Shown here piece by piece: positions 23,796 through 32,559 of a stretch of DNA of 64,000 nt; position 1 is the stretch's first letter; every line of letters begins with the position of its first letter. A model generated the notes under the pieces. It searched no databases. It worked only from the letters and a program-made list of their open reading frames with translations, and was not told the origin of the DNA. The position numbers and the translations under genes are program-made. Source of the stretch: Albitalea sp966211955 (GTDB lineage Bacteria > Pseudomonadota > Gammaproteobacteria > Burkholderiales > Burkholderiaceae_C). The stretch covers positions 62,001-126,000 of the forward strand of contig CBIHOF010000014.1 of assembly GCA_966211955.1 (NCBI GenBank), in the 5' to 3' direction.

Positions 23796-25358
23796 TCAGC
23801 GCCGGCGCGAACTGCCGCCGCCAAGAATGCTCCCGAGCACCCCGCGGATGATCTCGCGGCCGACGGTGGACCCGATGGATCGGGCCGCCGACTTGGCCAC
23901 CGTTTCCAGCACCGAGTCCTTGCGACCGGAGCCGCGCAGCAGGCCGCCGGCGACGTCGTTGAGCCAGCTGCCGGCGGAGGAGGGCGCCGGCGCGGCGGGT
24001 GTCGTCGTGGAGGCTGCATCCGGGCGGGCAGAGGCCGAAGGAGCCCCAGGCGCCGAGCCGGCCGGGGCCTCGGTCGGCGAGGCGGCCGCGCGCCCTTTCA
24101 GCTTCTCGTAGGCCGATTCCCGGTCCACCGCCTTCTCGTACACGCCTGCCACCAGCGAGTTGGCAACCAGCGCCTTGCGCTGCTCCGGCGTGATCGGGCC
24201 GATCTGGCTGCCGGGCGGCAGAACGTACAGCCGCTCCGTCACGCTCGGCCGCCCCTTCTCGTCCAGGAAGCTCACCAGCGCCTCGCCCACCGCCAGCTCG
24301 GTGATGGCGGTCTCGATGTCGATCTTCGGGTTCGCCCGCATGGTGCTGGCCGCCGCCTTCACTGCCTTCTGGTCGCGCGGCGTGAAGGCGCGCAGCGCGT
24401 GCTGCACCCGGTTGCCCAGCTGGGCCAGCACCGAGTCGGGGATGTCCAGCGGGTTCTGCGTCACGAAGTACACGCCCACGCCCTTGCTGCGCACCAGGCG
24501 CACGACGAGCTCGATGCGCTCCACCAGCGCCTTGGGCGCCTCGTTGAACAGCAGGTGTGCCTCGTCGAAGAAGAAGGCGAGCTTGGGCTGGTCCAGGTCG
24601 CCCACCTCGGGCAACTGCTCGAAGAGTTCCGACAGCATCCACAAGAGGAACGTGGCATAGAGCCGCGGCGCGTTCATCAGCTTGTCGGCGGCGAGGATGT
24701 TGATGACGCCCTTGCCACTGTCGGTTTGCATGAAGTCGGCGATGTTGAGCATGGGCTCGCCGAAGAACTTGTCGCCGCCTTGCTCCTGGATCTGCAGGAG
24801 CCCGCGCTGGATGGCGCCGATGCTCGCCGCGCTGACGTTGCCGTACTCGGTGGTGAAGTCGGCCGCGTTGTCGCCCACGTGCTGCAGCATCGCGCGCAGG
24901 TCCTTCAGGTCCAGCAGCAGCAGGCCGTGGTCGTCGGCGATCTTGAACACCAGCTGCAGCACGCCTTGCTGCGTCTCGTTGAGCGCCAGCATGCGCGCGA
25001 GCAGCAGCGGGCCCATGTCGCTCACCGTGGTGCGCACGGGGTGGCCCTGCTCGCCGAAGACGTCCCACAGCGTGGCGGGGCAGGCGGCGGATTCGGGGGG
25101 CTCCAACCCGCGTTCCTTGAGGATGCCGGCGAGCTTGTCGCCAAGCTTTCCGGCCTGCGTGATGCCGGTCAGGTCGCCCTTCACGTCGGCCATGAACACC
25201 GGCACGCCGATGCGGCTCAGGTTCTCGGCCAGGGTCTGCAGCGTGATGGTCTTGCCGGTGCCGGTGGCGCCGGTGATGAGCCCGTGGCGGTTGGCCAGCG
25301 CAGGCAGCAGGAAGGCTTCGATCTTGTCGTGTTTGGCGATGAGGATGGGCTCGGCCAT
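23796..25358 (-). CDS. DUF853 / HerA-like ATPase
   Basis: 520 residues from the ATG at 25358; the open frame upstream overlaps the divergent yebC region and is unlikely. Walker A is GATGTGKTITL near residue 30, then VFMADVKGDLTGI, and Walker B with FFFDEAHLLFNEAP near 275 followed by SKGVGVYFVTQNPLDIPDSV, the pattern of HerA/FtsK-type ATPases of the YjgR/DUF853 family. Residues about 430-480 are a Pro/Ala/Ser linker, then a C-terminal amphipathic Gly-rich segment (GREIIRGVLGSILGGG). The family is widespread and of unknown role. Confidence 0.93.
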   Translation of the reverse strand: MAEPILIAKHDKIEAFLLPALANRHGLITGATGTGKTITLQTLAENLSRIGVPVFMADVKGDLTGITQAGKLGDKLAGILKERGLEPPESAACPATLWDVFGEQGHPVRTTVSDMGPLLLARMLALNETQQGVLQLVFKIADDHGLLLLDLKDLRAMLQHVGDNAADFTTEYGNVSAASIGAIQRGLLQIQEQGGDKFFGEPMLNIADFMQTDSGKGVINILAADKLMNAPRLYATFLLWMLSELFEQLPEVGDLDQPKLAFFFDEAHLLFNEAPKALVERIELVVRLVRSKGVGVYFVTQNPLDIPDSVLAQLGNRVQHALRAFTPRDQKAVKAAASTMRANPKIDIETAITELAVGEALVSFLDEKGRPSVTERLYVLPPGSQIGPITPEQRKALVANSLVAGVYEKAVDRESAYEKLKGRAAASPTEAPAGSAPGAPSASARPDAASTTTPAAPAPSSAGSWLNDVAGGLLRGSGRKDSVLETVAKSAARSIGSTVGREIIRGVLGSILGGGSSRRR

Positions 25359-25494
25359 GAGGGCTCCGGGGTGTCGGTGATGCTGGATGCAGTCTAGGGC
25401 CAGTGCCGCACCGCTAAAATCCCGCTTTCCCCCCGACATCTCACCCCGACAACAAGGCGGGCGCGCGAAGCGCCGGCACGAGGAGCTCTCTTTC

Positions 25495-26220
25495 ATGGCC
25501 GGACATTCCAAATGGGCCAACATCCAGCACCGCAAGGGCCGCCAGGACGAAAAGCGCGGCAAGGTCTGGACCCGCATCATCCGTGAAATCATGGTTGCGG
25601 CCCGCCAAGGCGGGGGTGACGCCAACATGAACCCGCGGCTGCGCCTGGCCATCGACAAGGCCAAGGCGGCCAACATGCCTGCCGACACGGTCAAGAAGAA
25701 CGTCGACAAGGCCACCGGCAACCTCGAAGGCGTGAACTACGAGGAAATCCGCTACGAGGGCTACGGCATCGGCGGCGCGGCCATCATCGTGGACTGCATG
25801 ACCGACAACCGCGTGCGCACGGTGGCCGAAGTGCGCCACGCCTTCAGCAAGTACGGCGGCAACCTGGGCACCGAAGGCTCGGTGGCCTTCCAGTTCAAGC
25901 ACGTCGGGCAGCTGGTGTTCGCGCCCGGAACCAGCGAGGACAAGGTGATGGAAGTGGCGCTGGAAGCCGGCGCCGAAGATGTCGTCACCGACGGCGATGG
26001 CGCGATCGAGGTGCTGACAGCCCCGGCCGATTTCGAGGCGGTGAAAAACGCCTTGGAGAAGGCGGGACTGAAGCCCGAGGTGGCTGAAGTGACGATGCGT
26101 GCCGAAAACACGATCGAACTCGCCGGCGACGATGCGCAGCGCATGCAGAAGCTTCTGGACGTGATCGAAGACCTCGATGACGTGCAGGATGTCTATCACA
26201 ACGCCGAGATCAACGAATGA
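25495..26220 (+). CDS. YebC/PmpR family protein
   Basis: 241 residues from the ATG at 25495 with AGGAG upstream. The start MAGHSKWANIQHRKGRQDEK is nearly invariant in YebC. NPRLRLAIDKAKAANMPADT and FSKYGGNLGTEGSVAFQF are further family hallmarks. YebC-type proteins bind DNA as transcription regulators (PmpR) or, in recent work, help ribosomes through proline stretches. The stop overlaps the purD start (ATGA), implying coupled translation of the two. Confidence 0.95.
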   Translation: MAGHSKWANIQHRKGRQDEKRGKVWTRIIREIMVAARQGGGDANMNPRLRLAIDKAKAANMPADTVKKNVDKATGNLEGVNYEEIRYEGYGIGGAAIIVDCMTDNRVRTVAEVRHAFSKYGGNLGTEGSVAFQFKHVGQLVFAPGTSEDKVMEVALEAGAEDVVTDGDGAIEVLTAPADFEAVKNALEKAGLKPEVAEVTMRAENTIELAGDDAQRMQKLLDVIEDLDDVQDVYHNAEINE

Positions 26221-27497
26221 AGGTTCTCGTGATCGGCTCCGGCGGCCGCGAACACGCCCTCGCGTGGAAGCTGCTGCAATCGGCCAAGGTGCAGACGGTC
26301 TTCGTCGCGCCGGGCAACGGCGGCACCGCCATCGACAACCGGCTGCACAACGTGCCGCTGACCGACTTCAACCAGCTCGCCGATTTCGTCCAGAAGGAAA
26401 AGATCGCGTTGACCGTGGTCGGCCCCGAGGCGCCGCTGGCCGGTGGCGTGGTCGATGTATTCCGCGAGCGTGGCCTGCGGGTGTTCGGCCCGACCCAGGC
26501 GGCAGCCCAGCTTGAAAGCTCCAAGGCCTTCGCCAAGGAGTTCATGAAGCGGCACAAGATCCCGACCGCCGACTACGAGACCTTCAGCGACGCGGACAAG
26601 GCTCATGCCTATGTGAACCAGCACGGTGCGCCCATCGTCATCAAGGCCGACGGCCTGGCGGCGGGCAAGGGCGTGGTGGTGGCCACGAGCGTCGAGCAGG
26701 CGCATGAAGCCATCGACTGGATGCTGCTCGACAACAAGCTGGGCGTGACGCACAACGCCGGCGGCGCTCGCGTGGTGATCGAGCACTTCCTCGAAGGCGA
26801 GGAAGCCAGCTTCATCGTGCTGTGCGATGGCAAGAACGTCGTGTCGCTCGCCACAAGCCAAGACCACAAGCGCCTGCAGGACGACGACCAGGGCCCCAAC
26901 ACCGGCGGCATGGGCGCGTACTCGCCCGCGCCGGTGGTCACGCCCAACGTGCATGCCAAGGTGATGCACGAGATCATCATGCCGACCATCCAGGGCATGG
27001 CGAAGGACGGCATCCCGTTCACCGGCTTCCTGTACGCCGGCTTGATGATCGATTCGCACGGCGACCCGCGCACGGTGGAATTCAACTGCCGCATGGGCGA
27101 CCCGGAGACCCAGCCGATCATGATGCGGCTCAAGAGCGACCTCTTCGACGTGCTCGTGCACGCCACCGACGGCACGCTCGACCAGGTCGAATTGCAATGG
27201 GACCGCCGCGTGGCGCTGGGTGTGGTGATGGCCGCGGCCGGCTACCCGCTCAATCCGCGCAAGGGTGACGTGATCAAGGGGATCCCGCCGGAGTCGGCGG
27301 ATGCGGTCGTCTTCCACGCTGGCACGACGCTGAAGGACGAGGACATCGTCACCTCAGGCGGCCGCGTACTGTGCGTGACGGCGCTGGGCGACTCGGTGAA
27401 GATGGCCCAGCAGCGTGCCTACGAGATGCTGCAGCCGATCCACTTCGATGGCGCGCAGTACCGGCAAGACATCGGCCATCGGGCGATCAAGCGTTGA
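26217..27497 (+). CDS. purD: phosphoribosylamine--glycine ligase
   Basis: 426 residues. GARS joins glycine to 5-phosphoribosylamine with ATP, step two of purine synthesis. The N-domain shows VIGSGGREHALAWKL at residues 4-18 and VVGPEAPLAGGVVDVF near 68-83; the ATP-grasp domain has SSKAFAKEFM, IKADGLAAGKGVVVA near 143-157 and EFNCRMGDPETQ near 287, with GPNTGGMGAYSP between. The C-terminal domain is complete (GGRVLCVTALG). Size matches the family (about 425). It starts inside the yebC stop. Confidence 0.98.
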   Translation: MKVLVIGSGGREHALAWKLLQSAKVQTVFVAPGNGGTAIDNRLHNVPLTDFNQLADFVQKEKIALTVVGPEAPLAGGVVDVFRERGLRVFGPTQAAAQLESSKAFAKEFMKRHKIPTADYETFSDADKAHAYVNQHGAPIVIKADGLAAGKGVVVATSVEQAHEAIDWMLLDNKLGVTHNAGGARVVIEHFLEGEEASFIVLCDGKNVVSLATSQDHKRLQDDDQGPNTGGMGAYSPAPVVTPNVHAKVMHEIIMPTIQGMAKDGIPFTGFLYAGLMIDSHGDPRTVEFNCRMGDPETQPIMMRLKSDLFDVLVHATDGTLDQVELQWDRRVALGVVMAAAGYPLNPRKGDVIKGIPPESADAVVFHAGTTLKDEDIVTSGGRVLCVTALGDSVKMAQQRAYEMLQPIHFDGAQYRQDIGHRAIKR

Positions 27498-27504
27498 TTT
27501 GCAC

Positions 27505-27585
27505 GTGTCATACCGGCGAACGCCGGTATCCATCGTCATGTGTGATGCCGCGCCGATGGACCCCGGCGATCGCCGGGGTGACGGG
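27505..27585. repeat. pair of REP-like palindromes
   Basis: Two perfect hairpins in the gap after purD: TACCGGCG/CGCCGGTA (27511-27528, 2-base centre) and ACCCCGGCG/CGCCGGGGT (27560-27579, 2-base centre). Sequences such as TCATACCGGCGAACGCCGG recur as dispersed repeats in many Burkholderiales and Xanthomonas genomes. They may end the purD transcript or stabilise mRNA. Only this copy lies in the window. Confidence 0.65.
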
Positions 27586-27590
27586 TTTGG

Positions 27591-28205
27591 ATGCTGATGC
27601 GGGTTGACCTGACTGCGCGGCCGGTGCGACTGCGCGGCAGTCCGTTGGCCGCGGCCGTGCTGCGCCTGGCGGGCTGGCAAGTGCGCTTCAACGGCCTGCC
27701 TGCCAGGCAGGGCGTGGCCATCGTCTACCCGCACACCTCGAACTGGGATTTCGTCATCGGCTTGCTGGCCAAGTGGAGCATTGGCATCCCGGTGACCTTC
27801 TGGGGCAAGGACAGCCTGTTCCGCGTGCCGCTCTTCGGCCGCTGGCTGCGCTGGGTGGGCGGCCACCCGGTGGATCGCTCGTCGCCCAACGGCATCGTCG
27901 GGCAGATGGCGCGCGAGCTCACCGAGGCCAAGGCACGTGATGAGTTCATGTGGCTGGCGCTGGCGCCCGAAGGCACGCGCCAGGTCCAGGACAGCTGGCG
28001 CTCGGGCTTCTACCATGTGGCCCTGCGTGCAAACGTGCCGTTGGCACTCGGCTATTTCGACTTCGCCGAGCGGGTGGTGAGCGTGGAGAAGTTCATCATG
28101 CTGAGCGGTGACCTTGAGCAAGACATTCGTTGCGTGGCCGAGTACCTGGCGCATCGCGTCGGAAAGCGGCCCGTCGATGCAGCACCCGTGAGATGGAAAG
28201 CATGA
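27591..28205 (+). CDS. 1-acylglycerol-3-phosphate acyltransferase family protein
   Basis: 204 residues. It has the PlsC-type motifs: block I HTSNWD (HxxxxD) near residue 49, FWGKDSLFRVPLFGRWL as block II, and ALAPEGTRQ near 126 as block III (EGTR). PlsC enzymes acylate lysophosphatidate; short relatives such as this act on varied phospholipids or glycerol phosphate acceptors. There is no long membrane helix, only weak hydrophobic patches. It overlaps hemF by 4 bases and heads the hemF-nadD-rsfS-rlmH chain. Confidence 0.9.
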   Translation: MLMRVDLTARPVRLRGSPLAAAVLRLAGWQVRFNGLPARQGVAIVYPHTSNWDFVIGLLAKWSIGIPVTFWGKDSLFRVPLFGRWLRWVGGHPVDRSSPNGIVGQMARELTEAKARDEFMWLALAPEGTRQVQDSWRSGFYHVALRANVPLALGYFDFAERVVSVEKFIMLSGDLEQDIRCVAEYLAHRVGKRPVDAAPVRWKA

Positions 28206-29116
28206 ACACACAAGCTGTACGCGACTATCTGCTGGACCTGCAGTCACGCATCGTGAGCGCCATGGAAGCGCAGGACGGCGGGCGCTTCATCACCGATGGC
28301 TGGACGCGTGAGCCCGGCGGCAAGCTCGAAGGCGAAGGGCTGTCGCGCCTGATCGAAGGCGGGGCCTTGCTGGAGCGTGGCGGTTGCAGCTTCTCGCATG
28401 TGAAGGGCAAGGTGCTGCCGCCCTCGGCCACGCAGCATCGACCGGAGCTTGCCGGCGCGCCCTTCGAAGCGATGGGTGTGTCGCTCGTCTTCCATCCGGT
28501 GAACCCGTACGTGCCCACGGTGCACATGAACGTGCGCATGCTCGCTGCGATGCCCGAAGGCCGCGAGCCGGTCACCTGGTTCGGCGGCGGCATGGACCTC
28601 ACGCCCTACTACGGCGTGGAGGAAGACGCCGCGCACTTCCACCGCGTGAACCGCGATGCGCTCGCGCCCTTCGGCGACGACAAGTACCCGCGCTTCAAGC
28701 AATGGTGCGACGAGTACTTCTTCCTCAAGCACCGCAACGAGCCGCGCGGCATCGGCGGCGTGTTCTACGACGACTTCTCTGAACTCGGCTTCGAGCGCAG
28801 CTTCGCGATGACGCGTGCCGTGGGCGACGCCTTCCTCGCGGCCTACCTTCCGATCGTCGAACGCCGCAAGACCACGCCCTACGGCGAGCGCGAGCGCGAC
28901 TTCCAGGCCTACCGGCGCGGCCGCTATGTCGAGTTCAACCTCGTGTTCGATCGCGGCACCTTGTTTGGCCTGCAGTCCGGTGGACGCACCGAATCCATCC
29001 TCATGTCCATGCCGCCGATCGTGAAGTGGCGCTACAACTGGCAGCCCGAGCCGGGCACGGCGGAAGCCAAGCTCTACAGCGACTTCCTGCGGCCCAGGGA
29101 CTGGGCTGCCGCGTGA
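28202..29116 (+). CDS. hemF: oxygen-dependent coproporphyrinogen-III oxidase
   Basis: 304 residues from the ATG at 28202 (an ATG at 28193 would add three). HemF converts coproporphyrinogen III to protoporphyrinogen IX using O2 in haem synthesis. Conserved blocks: PPSATQHRPELAGAPFEAMG, VHMNVRML, TWFGGGMDLTPYYGVEEDA (residues about 128-146), GGVFYDDF and GRYVEFNLVFDRGTLFGLQS. Length equals the family (about 300). Stop overlaps the nadD start (GTGA). The oxygen-dependent form indicates aerobic growth; an anaerobic hemN is not in the window. Confidence 0.98.
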   Translation: MNTQAVRDYLLDLQSRIVSAMEAQDGGRFITDGWTREPGGKLEGEGLSRLIEGGALLERGGCSFSHVKGKVLPPSATQHRPELAGAPFEAMGVSLVFHPVNPYVPTVHMNVRMLAAMPEGREPVTWFGGGMDLTPYYGVEEDAAHFHRVNRDALAPFGDDKYPRFKQWCDEYFFLKHRNEPRGIGGVFYDDFSELGFERSFAMTRAVGDAFLAAYLPIVERRKTTPYGERERDFQAYRRGRYVEFNLVFDRGTLFGLQSGGRTESILMSMPPIVKWRYNWQPEPGTAEAKLYSDFLRPRDWAAA

Positions 29117-29709
29117 AGCGAATCGGATTGCTGGGCGGCAGTTTCGACCCGCCGCACAACGCACACCTGGCGCTCGCGCGCCTGGCGCTCGACCAGCTGC
29201 AACTCGACGAGTTGCGTTGGCTGCCGGTGGGCGATGCCTACCAGAAGCGCCGCGAGCTTGCGAGCGCCGCTGACCGCCGCGCGATGATCGAACTCGCCAT
29301 TGGCGATGAGCCGCGCTTCAAGCTCGAGGCCTGCGAGCTCGACCGCGAGGGGCCCACCTACAGCATCGACACCTTGCGCGAGCTGCAATCGAAGCAGGCA
29401 GCGGATTGGTACTTCATCATCGGGCAGGACCAGTACGCCAACCTCCACACCTGGCACGAGTGGCGAGAATTGTTGCAGCGTGTGACCCTTGCCATCGCAA
29501 GCCGCGACGGTGCGCCGCCGACACCCAGTCCCGAGGTGGCGGCCGTGCCGCATCGTATGGTCACGCTGCCGCTGCCACGCATCGACGTCTCGTCGACCGC
29601 CATCCGAACCGCCGCCGCCGAAGGCCGGGATTACACCGACATGGTGCCCGGGCCGATCGCGCGCTATATTGACCGACACCACCTCTACCGAGGCATCCCC
29701 AGGAGCTGA
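29113..29709 (+). CDS. nadD: nicotinate-nucleotide adenylyltransferase
   Basis: 198 residues from the GTG at 29113. NadD adenylates nicotinate mononucleotide in NAD synthesis. GGSFDPPHNAHLALA at residues 7-21 holds the nucleotidyltransferase HxGH-type motif (here HNAH), and IDVSSTAIRTAAAEG near 161-175 is the C-terminal SSTxIR signature. YQKRREL and DWYFIIGQDQYANLHTWHEW are typical. It sits between hemF and rsfS; nadD next to rsfS is a conserved pairing. Confidence 0.97.
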   Translation: MKRIGLLGGSFDPPHNAHLALARLALDQLQLDELRWLPVGDAYQKRRELASAADRRAMIELAIGDEPRFKLEACELDREGPTYSIDTLRELQSKQAADWYFIIGQDQYANLHTWHEWRELLQRVTLAIASRDGAPPTPSPEVAAVPHRMVTLPLPRIDVSSTAIRTAAAEGRDYTDMVPGPIARYIDRHHLYRGIPRS

Positions 29710-30411
29710 ATGGACATCCGAAAACTGCAACGCGCCATCGTCGATGGTCTGGAAGACGTGAAAGGCCAGAACATCGTGGTCTTCAACACGGAACATCTCT
29801 CGCCGCTTTTCGAGCGCGTCATCATCGCCTCGGGCACGAGCAACCGGCAGACCAAGGCACTCGCCTCCAGCGTGCGCGACGCGGTCAAGACCCGTGGCTT
29901 CGGGGTGATGCGCACCGAGGGCGAGGACAACGGCGAATGGATCATCGTCGACTGCGGCGCCGCCGTGGTCCACGTGATGCAGCCGGCCATTCGCGACTAC
30001 TACCACCTCGAAGAGATCTGGGGCGAGAAGCCCGTGAAGATGAAGATCGACGACAAGCCGGTTCGCCTGGTGAAGTCGGAGAACGAGGACGCGCCGGCGA
30101 AGAAGGCGACGGCGAAGACGGTTGCCAAAGCGGCTCCGAAAGCGGCTGCCAGCAAGGCACCGGTCAAGAAGGCGGCGGCCAAGGCTGCTTCCGTCAAGGC
30201 CGTGCCCGCCAAGGCGCCTGCTGCGAAGAAGGCTGCGGCGAAGAAGGCCCCGGCCAAGCGCGCTGCAGCGCCCAAGCTTGGCGTCACGCGCACCGTGGGC
30301 GTGAAGAGCGCGGCGTCAAAGACGGTGGCCAAGGCGCCAGCGACCAAGACGGCCGCGAAGAAGGCCCCAGCCAAGAAGGTCGCCGCGAAGAAGACCGCTT
30401 CGCGCGCCTAG
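29710..30411 (+). CDS. rsfS: ribosomal silencing factor RsfS with Lys/Ala-rich C-terminal tail
   Basis: 233 residues starting directly after the nadD stop. Residues 1-108 are RsfS: VVFNTEHLSPLFERVIIASG, SNRQTKALASSV, EWIIVDCGAAVVHVMQP and YYHLEEIWG. RsfS binds uL14 and blocks joining of ribosome subunits when nutrients are short. Residues about 125-233 are a histone-H1-like tail of alternating Ala, Lys and Pro (units such as KKAPAKK and AAKKA), carried by a repetitive DNA stretch. Ordinary RsfS has about 105-130 residues, so the tail doubles the protein. It should bind nucleic acid by charge; its role is inference. Confidence 0.96.
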   Translation: MDIRKLQRAIVDGLEDVKGQNIVVFNTEHLSPLFERVIIASGTSNRQTKALASSVRDAVKTRGFGVMRTEGEDNGEWIIVDCGAAVVHVMQPAIRDYYHLEEIWGEKPVKMKIDDKPVRLVKSENEDAPAKKATAKTVAKAAPKAAASKAPVKKAAAKAASVKAVPAKAPAAKKAAAKKAPAKRAAAPKLGVTRTVGVKSAASKTVAKAPATKTAAKKAPAKKVAAKKTASRA

Positions 30412-30418
30412 GCGCTTC

Positions 30419-30886
30419 GTGAAGCTCATCCTTGCGGCGGTCGGCCAACGCCAGCCGGCGTGGGCCGACACCGCCTACGACGACTTCGCCAAGCGCTTTC
30501 CACCGGAGATGCGGCTTGAGCTGAAGGCCGTGAAGGCCGAGCCGCGCGGCTCGAAAACCGCCGAGCAGTTGATGGCGGCCGAGGCAACGCGGCTGGAGGC
30601 TGCCATCCCCAAAGGCGCGCGCCGCATCGTGCTCGACGAGCGCGGCACGCGGCTCACCACCGTTCAACTGGCCGAGCGCATGAAGGTCTGGCTGAACGAT
30701 GGCCGCGATGCAGTGTTGCTCGTCGGTGGGCCGGATGGCCTCGATGCGAAGCTCAAGGCCACGGCCGACGAGACCATGCGCCTGTCGGACCTGACGCTGC
30801 CGCATGCCTTCGTGCGCGTGCTGCTCTCCGAGGCCTTGTACCGCGCGTGGACCGTGATGGTGAATCACCCGTACCACCGGGAGTGA
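30419..30886 (+). CDS. rlmH: 23S rRNA (pseudouridine(1915)-N(3))-methyltransferase
   Basis: 155 residues from a GTG at 30419. A SPOUT-class methylase acting on Psi1915 of helix 69. VLLVGGPDGLDAKLKA near residues 100-115 is the SAM-binding GGPxG loop, LSDLTLPHAFVRVLLSEALY and the ending MVNHPYHRE are invariant features of RlmH. Length equals the family (155-156). It follows rsfS by 7 bases, the usual rsfS-rlmH pair. Confidence 0.97.
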   Translation: MKLILAAVGQRQPAWADTAYDDFAKRFPPEMRLELKAVKAEPRGSKTAEQLMAAEATRLEAAIPKGARRIVLDERGTRLTTVQLAERMKVWLNDGRDAVLLVGGPDGLDAKLKATADETMRLSDLTLPHAFVRVLLSEALYRAWTVMVNHPYHRE

Positions 30887-30915
30887 TGCCGGGACTGGGT
30901 CGCTCGCCGTGCCCC

Positions 30916-31812
30916 TCACGGCGCGCAGCGGAAGTCCGGATCGGCCTTGTAGCGAAGCAGCAAGGCTTCCAGCGCTGCTTGATGCGACATGCGCGCGATG
31001 TCCAGCGGCGTGATGCAGTCGCTGCCCGGTCGCGCGCGGCCGTTCGGCTCGGCGCCGTGGGCGAGCAGGAACTCGACCATCCGAAGTGTCTCCGGCGTGC
31101 AGGGCACACGTGCGCTGCACGTCGTCGCCAGCCGCATCAGGCTGCTCGGCTCGGCGGGGCCGATGGGCGCGTCCGGGTTGGCACCGAGCTCGACCAGAAG
31201 CTCGGCGGACGCGAAGTTGTGAGTGCGCACGGCCTGCAACAAGGGCGGCTCGGTGCCTGCACGGGTGAAGTTCGGGTCCGCGCCATGCTGCACCAGCAAC
31301 CTGAGCACCTGCGGACCATCCGCGCCAAATCCGATGGTGCGTTCCGCCAGCGATACCTCCTTGGCGCTCGCGCCGCGCGCGAACCAGAGGTTCAGCGCCT
31401 CGACGCGACGAGGCGACGCCGACGCGGCGATCCGCTCGATCATCAGCGCCATGCGTGGGTCGTCCTTCGACGTCGTCTTGTCGAGGAGGTAGCCCAGCAT
31501 CGCGAGGCGCTCGTCGGCGTTCGACGCATCGGCGGCGAAGCGGCCCGTTGCAAGCGTCAGCAGGTTCGTCGCATCGACGCCTTTCGGATGCGTGTCCATC
31601 AACCGCTTCAGTTCGTCGAGCTGACCTGCGGTGACGGCCCTTTCGATGCGCTGCGTCCACGACAGCGGCGTCAGTGCTTCGGCGGCCATCAAGCCACCGC
31701 ACAGGACGAGCCCGAGGGGGCCTTCGCACAACTGCCCGTCGTTGGAAGCCGCGGCATGGGACGACAGGAGAAGCGCGCCCAGGCAGGCGAGCGCAGTGCG
31801 GCGTGGTGACAT
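30916..31812 (-). CDS. exported ankyrin repeat protein
   Basis: 298 residues from the ATG at 31812. The signal peptide MSPRRTALACLGALLLSSHA ends at AAA-SND. The C-terminal half has ankyrin units: VLRLLVQHGADPNFTRAG, LLQAVRTHNFASAELLVELG ANPDAP, MVEFLLAHGAEPNGRA and ALEALLLRYKADPDF. Ankyrin repeats bind proteins; here the protein is probably periplasmic. Four Cys (CEGPLGLVLC near residues 29-38 and CSARVPC further on) could pair. It is convergent with rlmH and divergent from maf. Confidence 0.88.
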   Translation of the reverse strand: MSPRRTALACLGALLLSSHAAASNDGQLCEGPLGLVLCGGLMAAEALTPLSWTQRIERAVTAGQLDELKRLMDTHPKGVDATNLLTLATGRFAADASNADERLAMLGYLLDKTTSKDDPRMALMIERIAASASPRRVEALNLWFARGASAKEVSLAERTIGFGADGPQVLRLLVQHGADPNFTRAGTEPPLLQAVRTHNFASAELLVELGANPDAPIGPAEPSSLMRLATTCSARVPCTPETLRMVEFLLAHGAEPNGRARPGSDCITPLDIARMSHQAALEALLLRYKADPDFRCAP

Positions 31813-31953
31813 GGCCTTCACGGGTTGCAGATGACACGCGAGGGTAGCGCGAAGCGCGGCGGAGTCTGGGCGTCGGTTGCGGGCGAGGCGCGCGGCGCAA
31901 GGTGCCGAGTGACAATCCGCGACCATCACCCCCGGCGATCACGAGCGTCCGAC

Positions 31954-32559
31954 ATGCCCCACGACTTCATCTACCTCGCTTCACAGAGCCCGCGCCGCCG
32001 CCAGTTGCTGGAACAACTCGGCGTGAAGCACGAGCTGCTGCTCGCCGGTGCGCACGAAGATGCCGAGGCGCTGGAAGCCGAGCAGGCGGGTGAAGCCCCC
32101 ATCGACTACGTGCACCGCGTGACGCTTGCCAAGTTGCAGGCCGCGCGGCTGCGCCTGAAGCAACGTGGCTTGCCGCCCGCGCCCATCCTCTGCTCGGACA
32201 CGACCGTGGCGATCGGGCGGCGCATCCTCGGCAAGCCTCTCGATGCGAACGACGCCTTCCACACCCTCACGCTCCTGGCCGGCCGCACCCATCGCGTCAT
32301 CACCGCTGTCGCACTTGCCTGGGGCCGTCGAAGCGAGATCCTCGTCAACGTGTCCAAGGTCCATTTCGCGTCGGTCGCGGCCGGCGAAATACGCCGCTAC
32401 GTCGACAGCGGCGAACCCTTCGGCAAGGCCGGCGCGTACGCGATCCAGAGTGCTGCAGGGGCCTGGATAAGCCGCATCGAGGGAAGCTACTCCGGTATCA
32501 TGGGTTTGCCCTTGTACGAGACCGCACAGTTGATGAAACAAGCCAAGGTTCGCTTCTGA
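31954..32559 (+). CDS. Maf family nucleotide pyrophosphatase
   Basis: 201 residues from the ATG at 31954. Maf proteins hydrolyse non-canonical or excess nucleoside triphosphates. IYLASQSPRRRQLLEQLG at residues 6-23 is the family signature, then SDTTVAIGRRILGKP (usually ADTTV) and GAYAIQSAAGAWISRIEGSY with the catalytic Asp position replaced by the Gln-Ser form seen in YhdE-type members, and GLPLYETAQLM. It overlaps rng by one base and is probably translated with it, a pairing common in proteobacteria. Confidence 0.94.
   Translation: MPHDFIYLASQSPRRRQLLEQLGVKHELLLAGAHEDAEALEAEQAGEAPIDYVHRVTLAKLQAARLRLKQRGLPPAPILCSDTTVAIGRRILGKPLDANDAFHTLTLLAGRTHRVITAVALAWGRRSEILVNVSKVHFASVAAGEIRRYVDSGEPFGKAGAYAIQSAAGAWISRIEGSYSGIMGLPLYETAQLMKQAKVRF

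Noticed and set aside
23649..25397. Long plus-strand frame opposite the HerA-like ATPase.
   Set aside because: Shadow frame; the ATPase has Walker motifs on the other strand.
30120..30400. Possible tandem DNA repeat as a mobile element or array in the rsfS tail.
   Set aside because: It is coding sequence for an Ala/Lys-rich tail in frame with rsfS; no element ends or direct repeats flank it.
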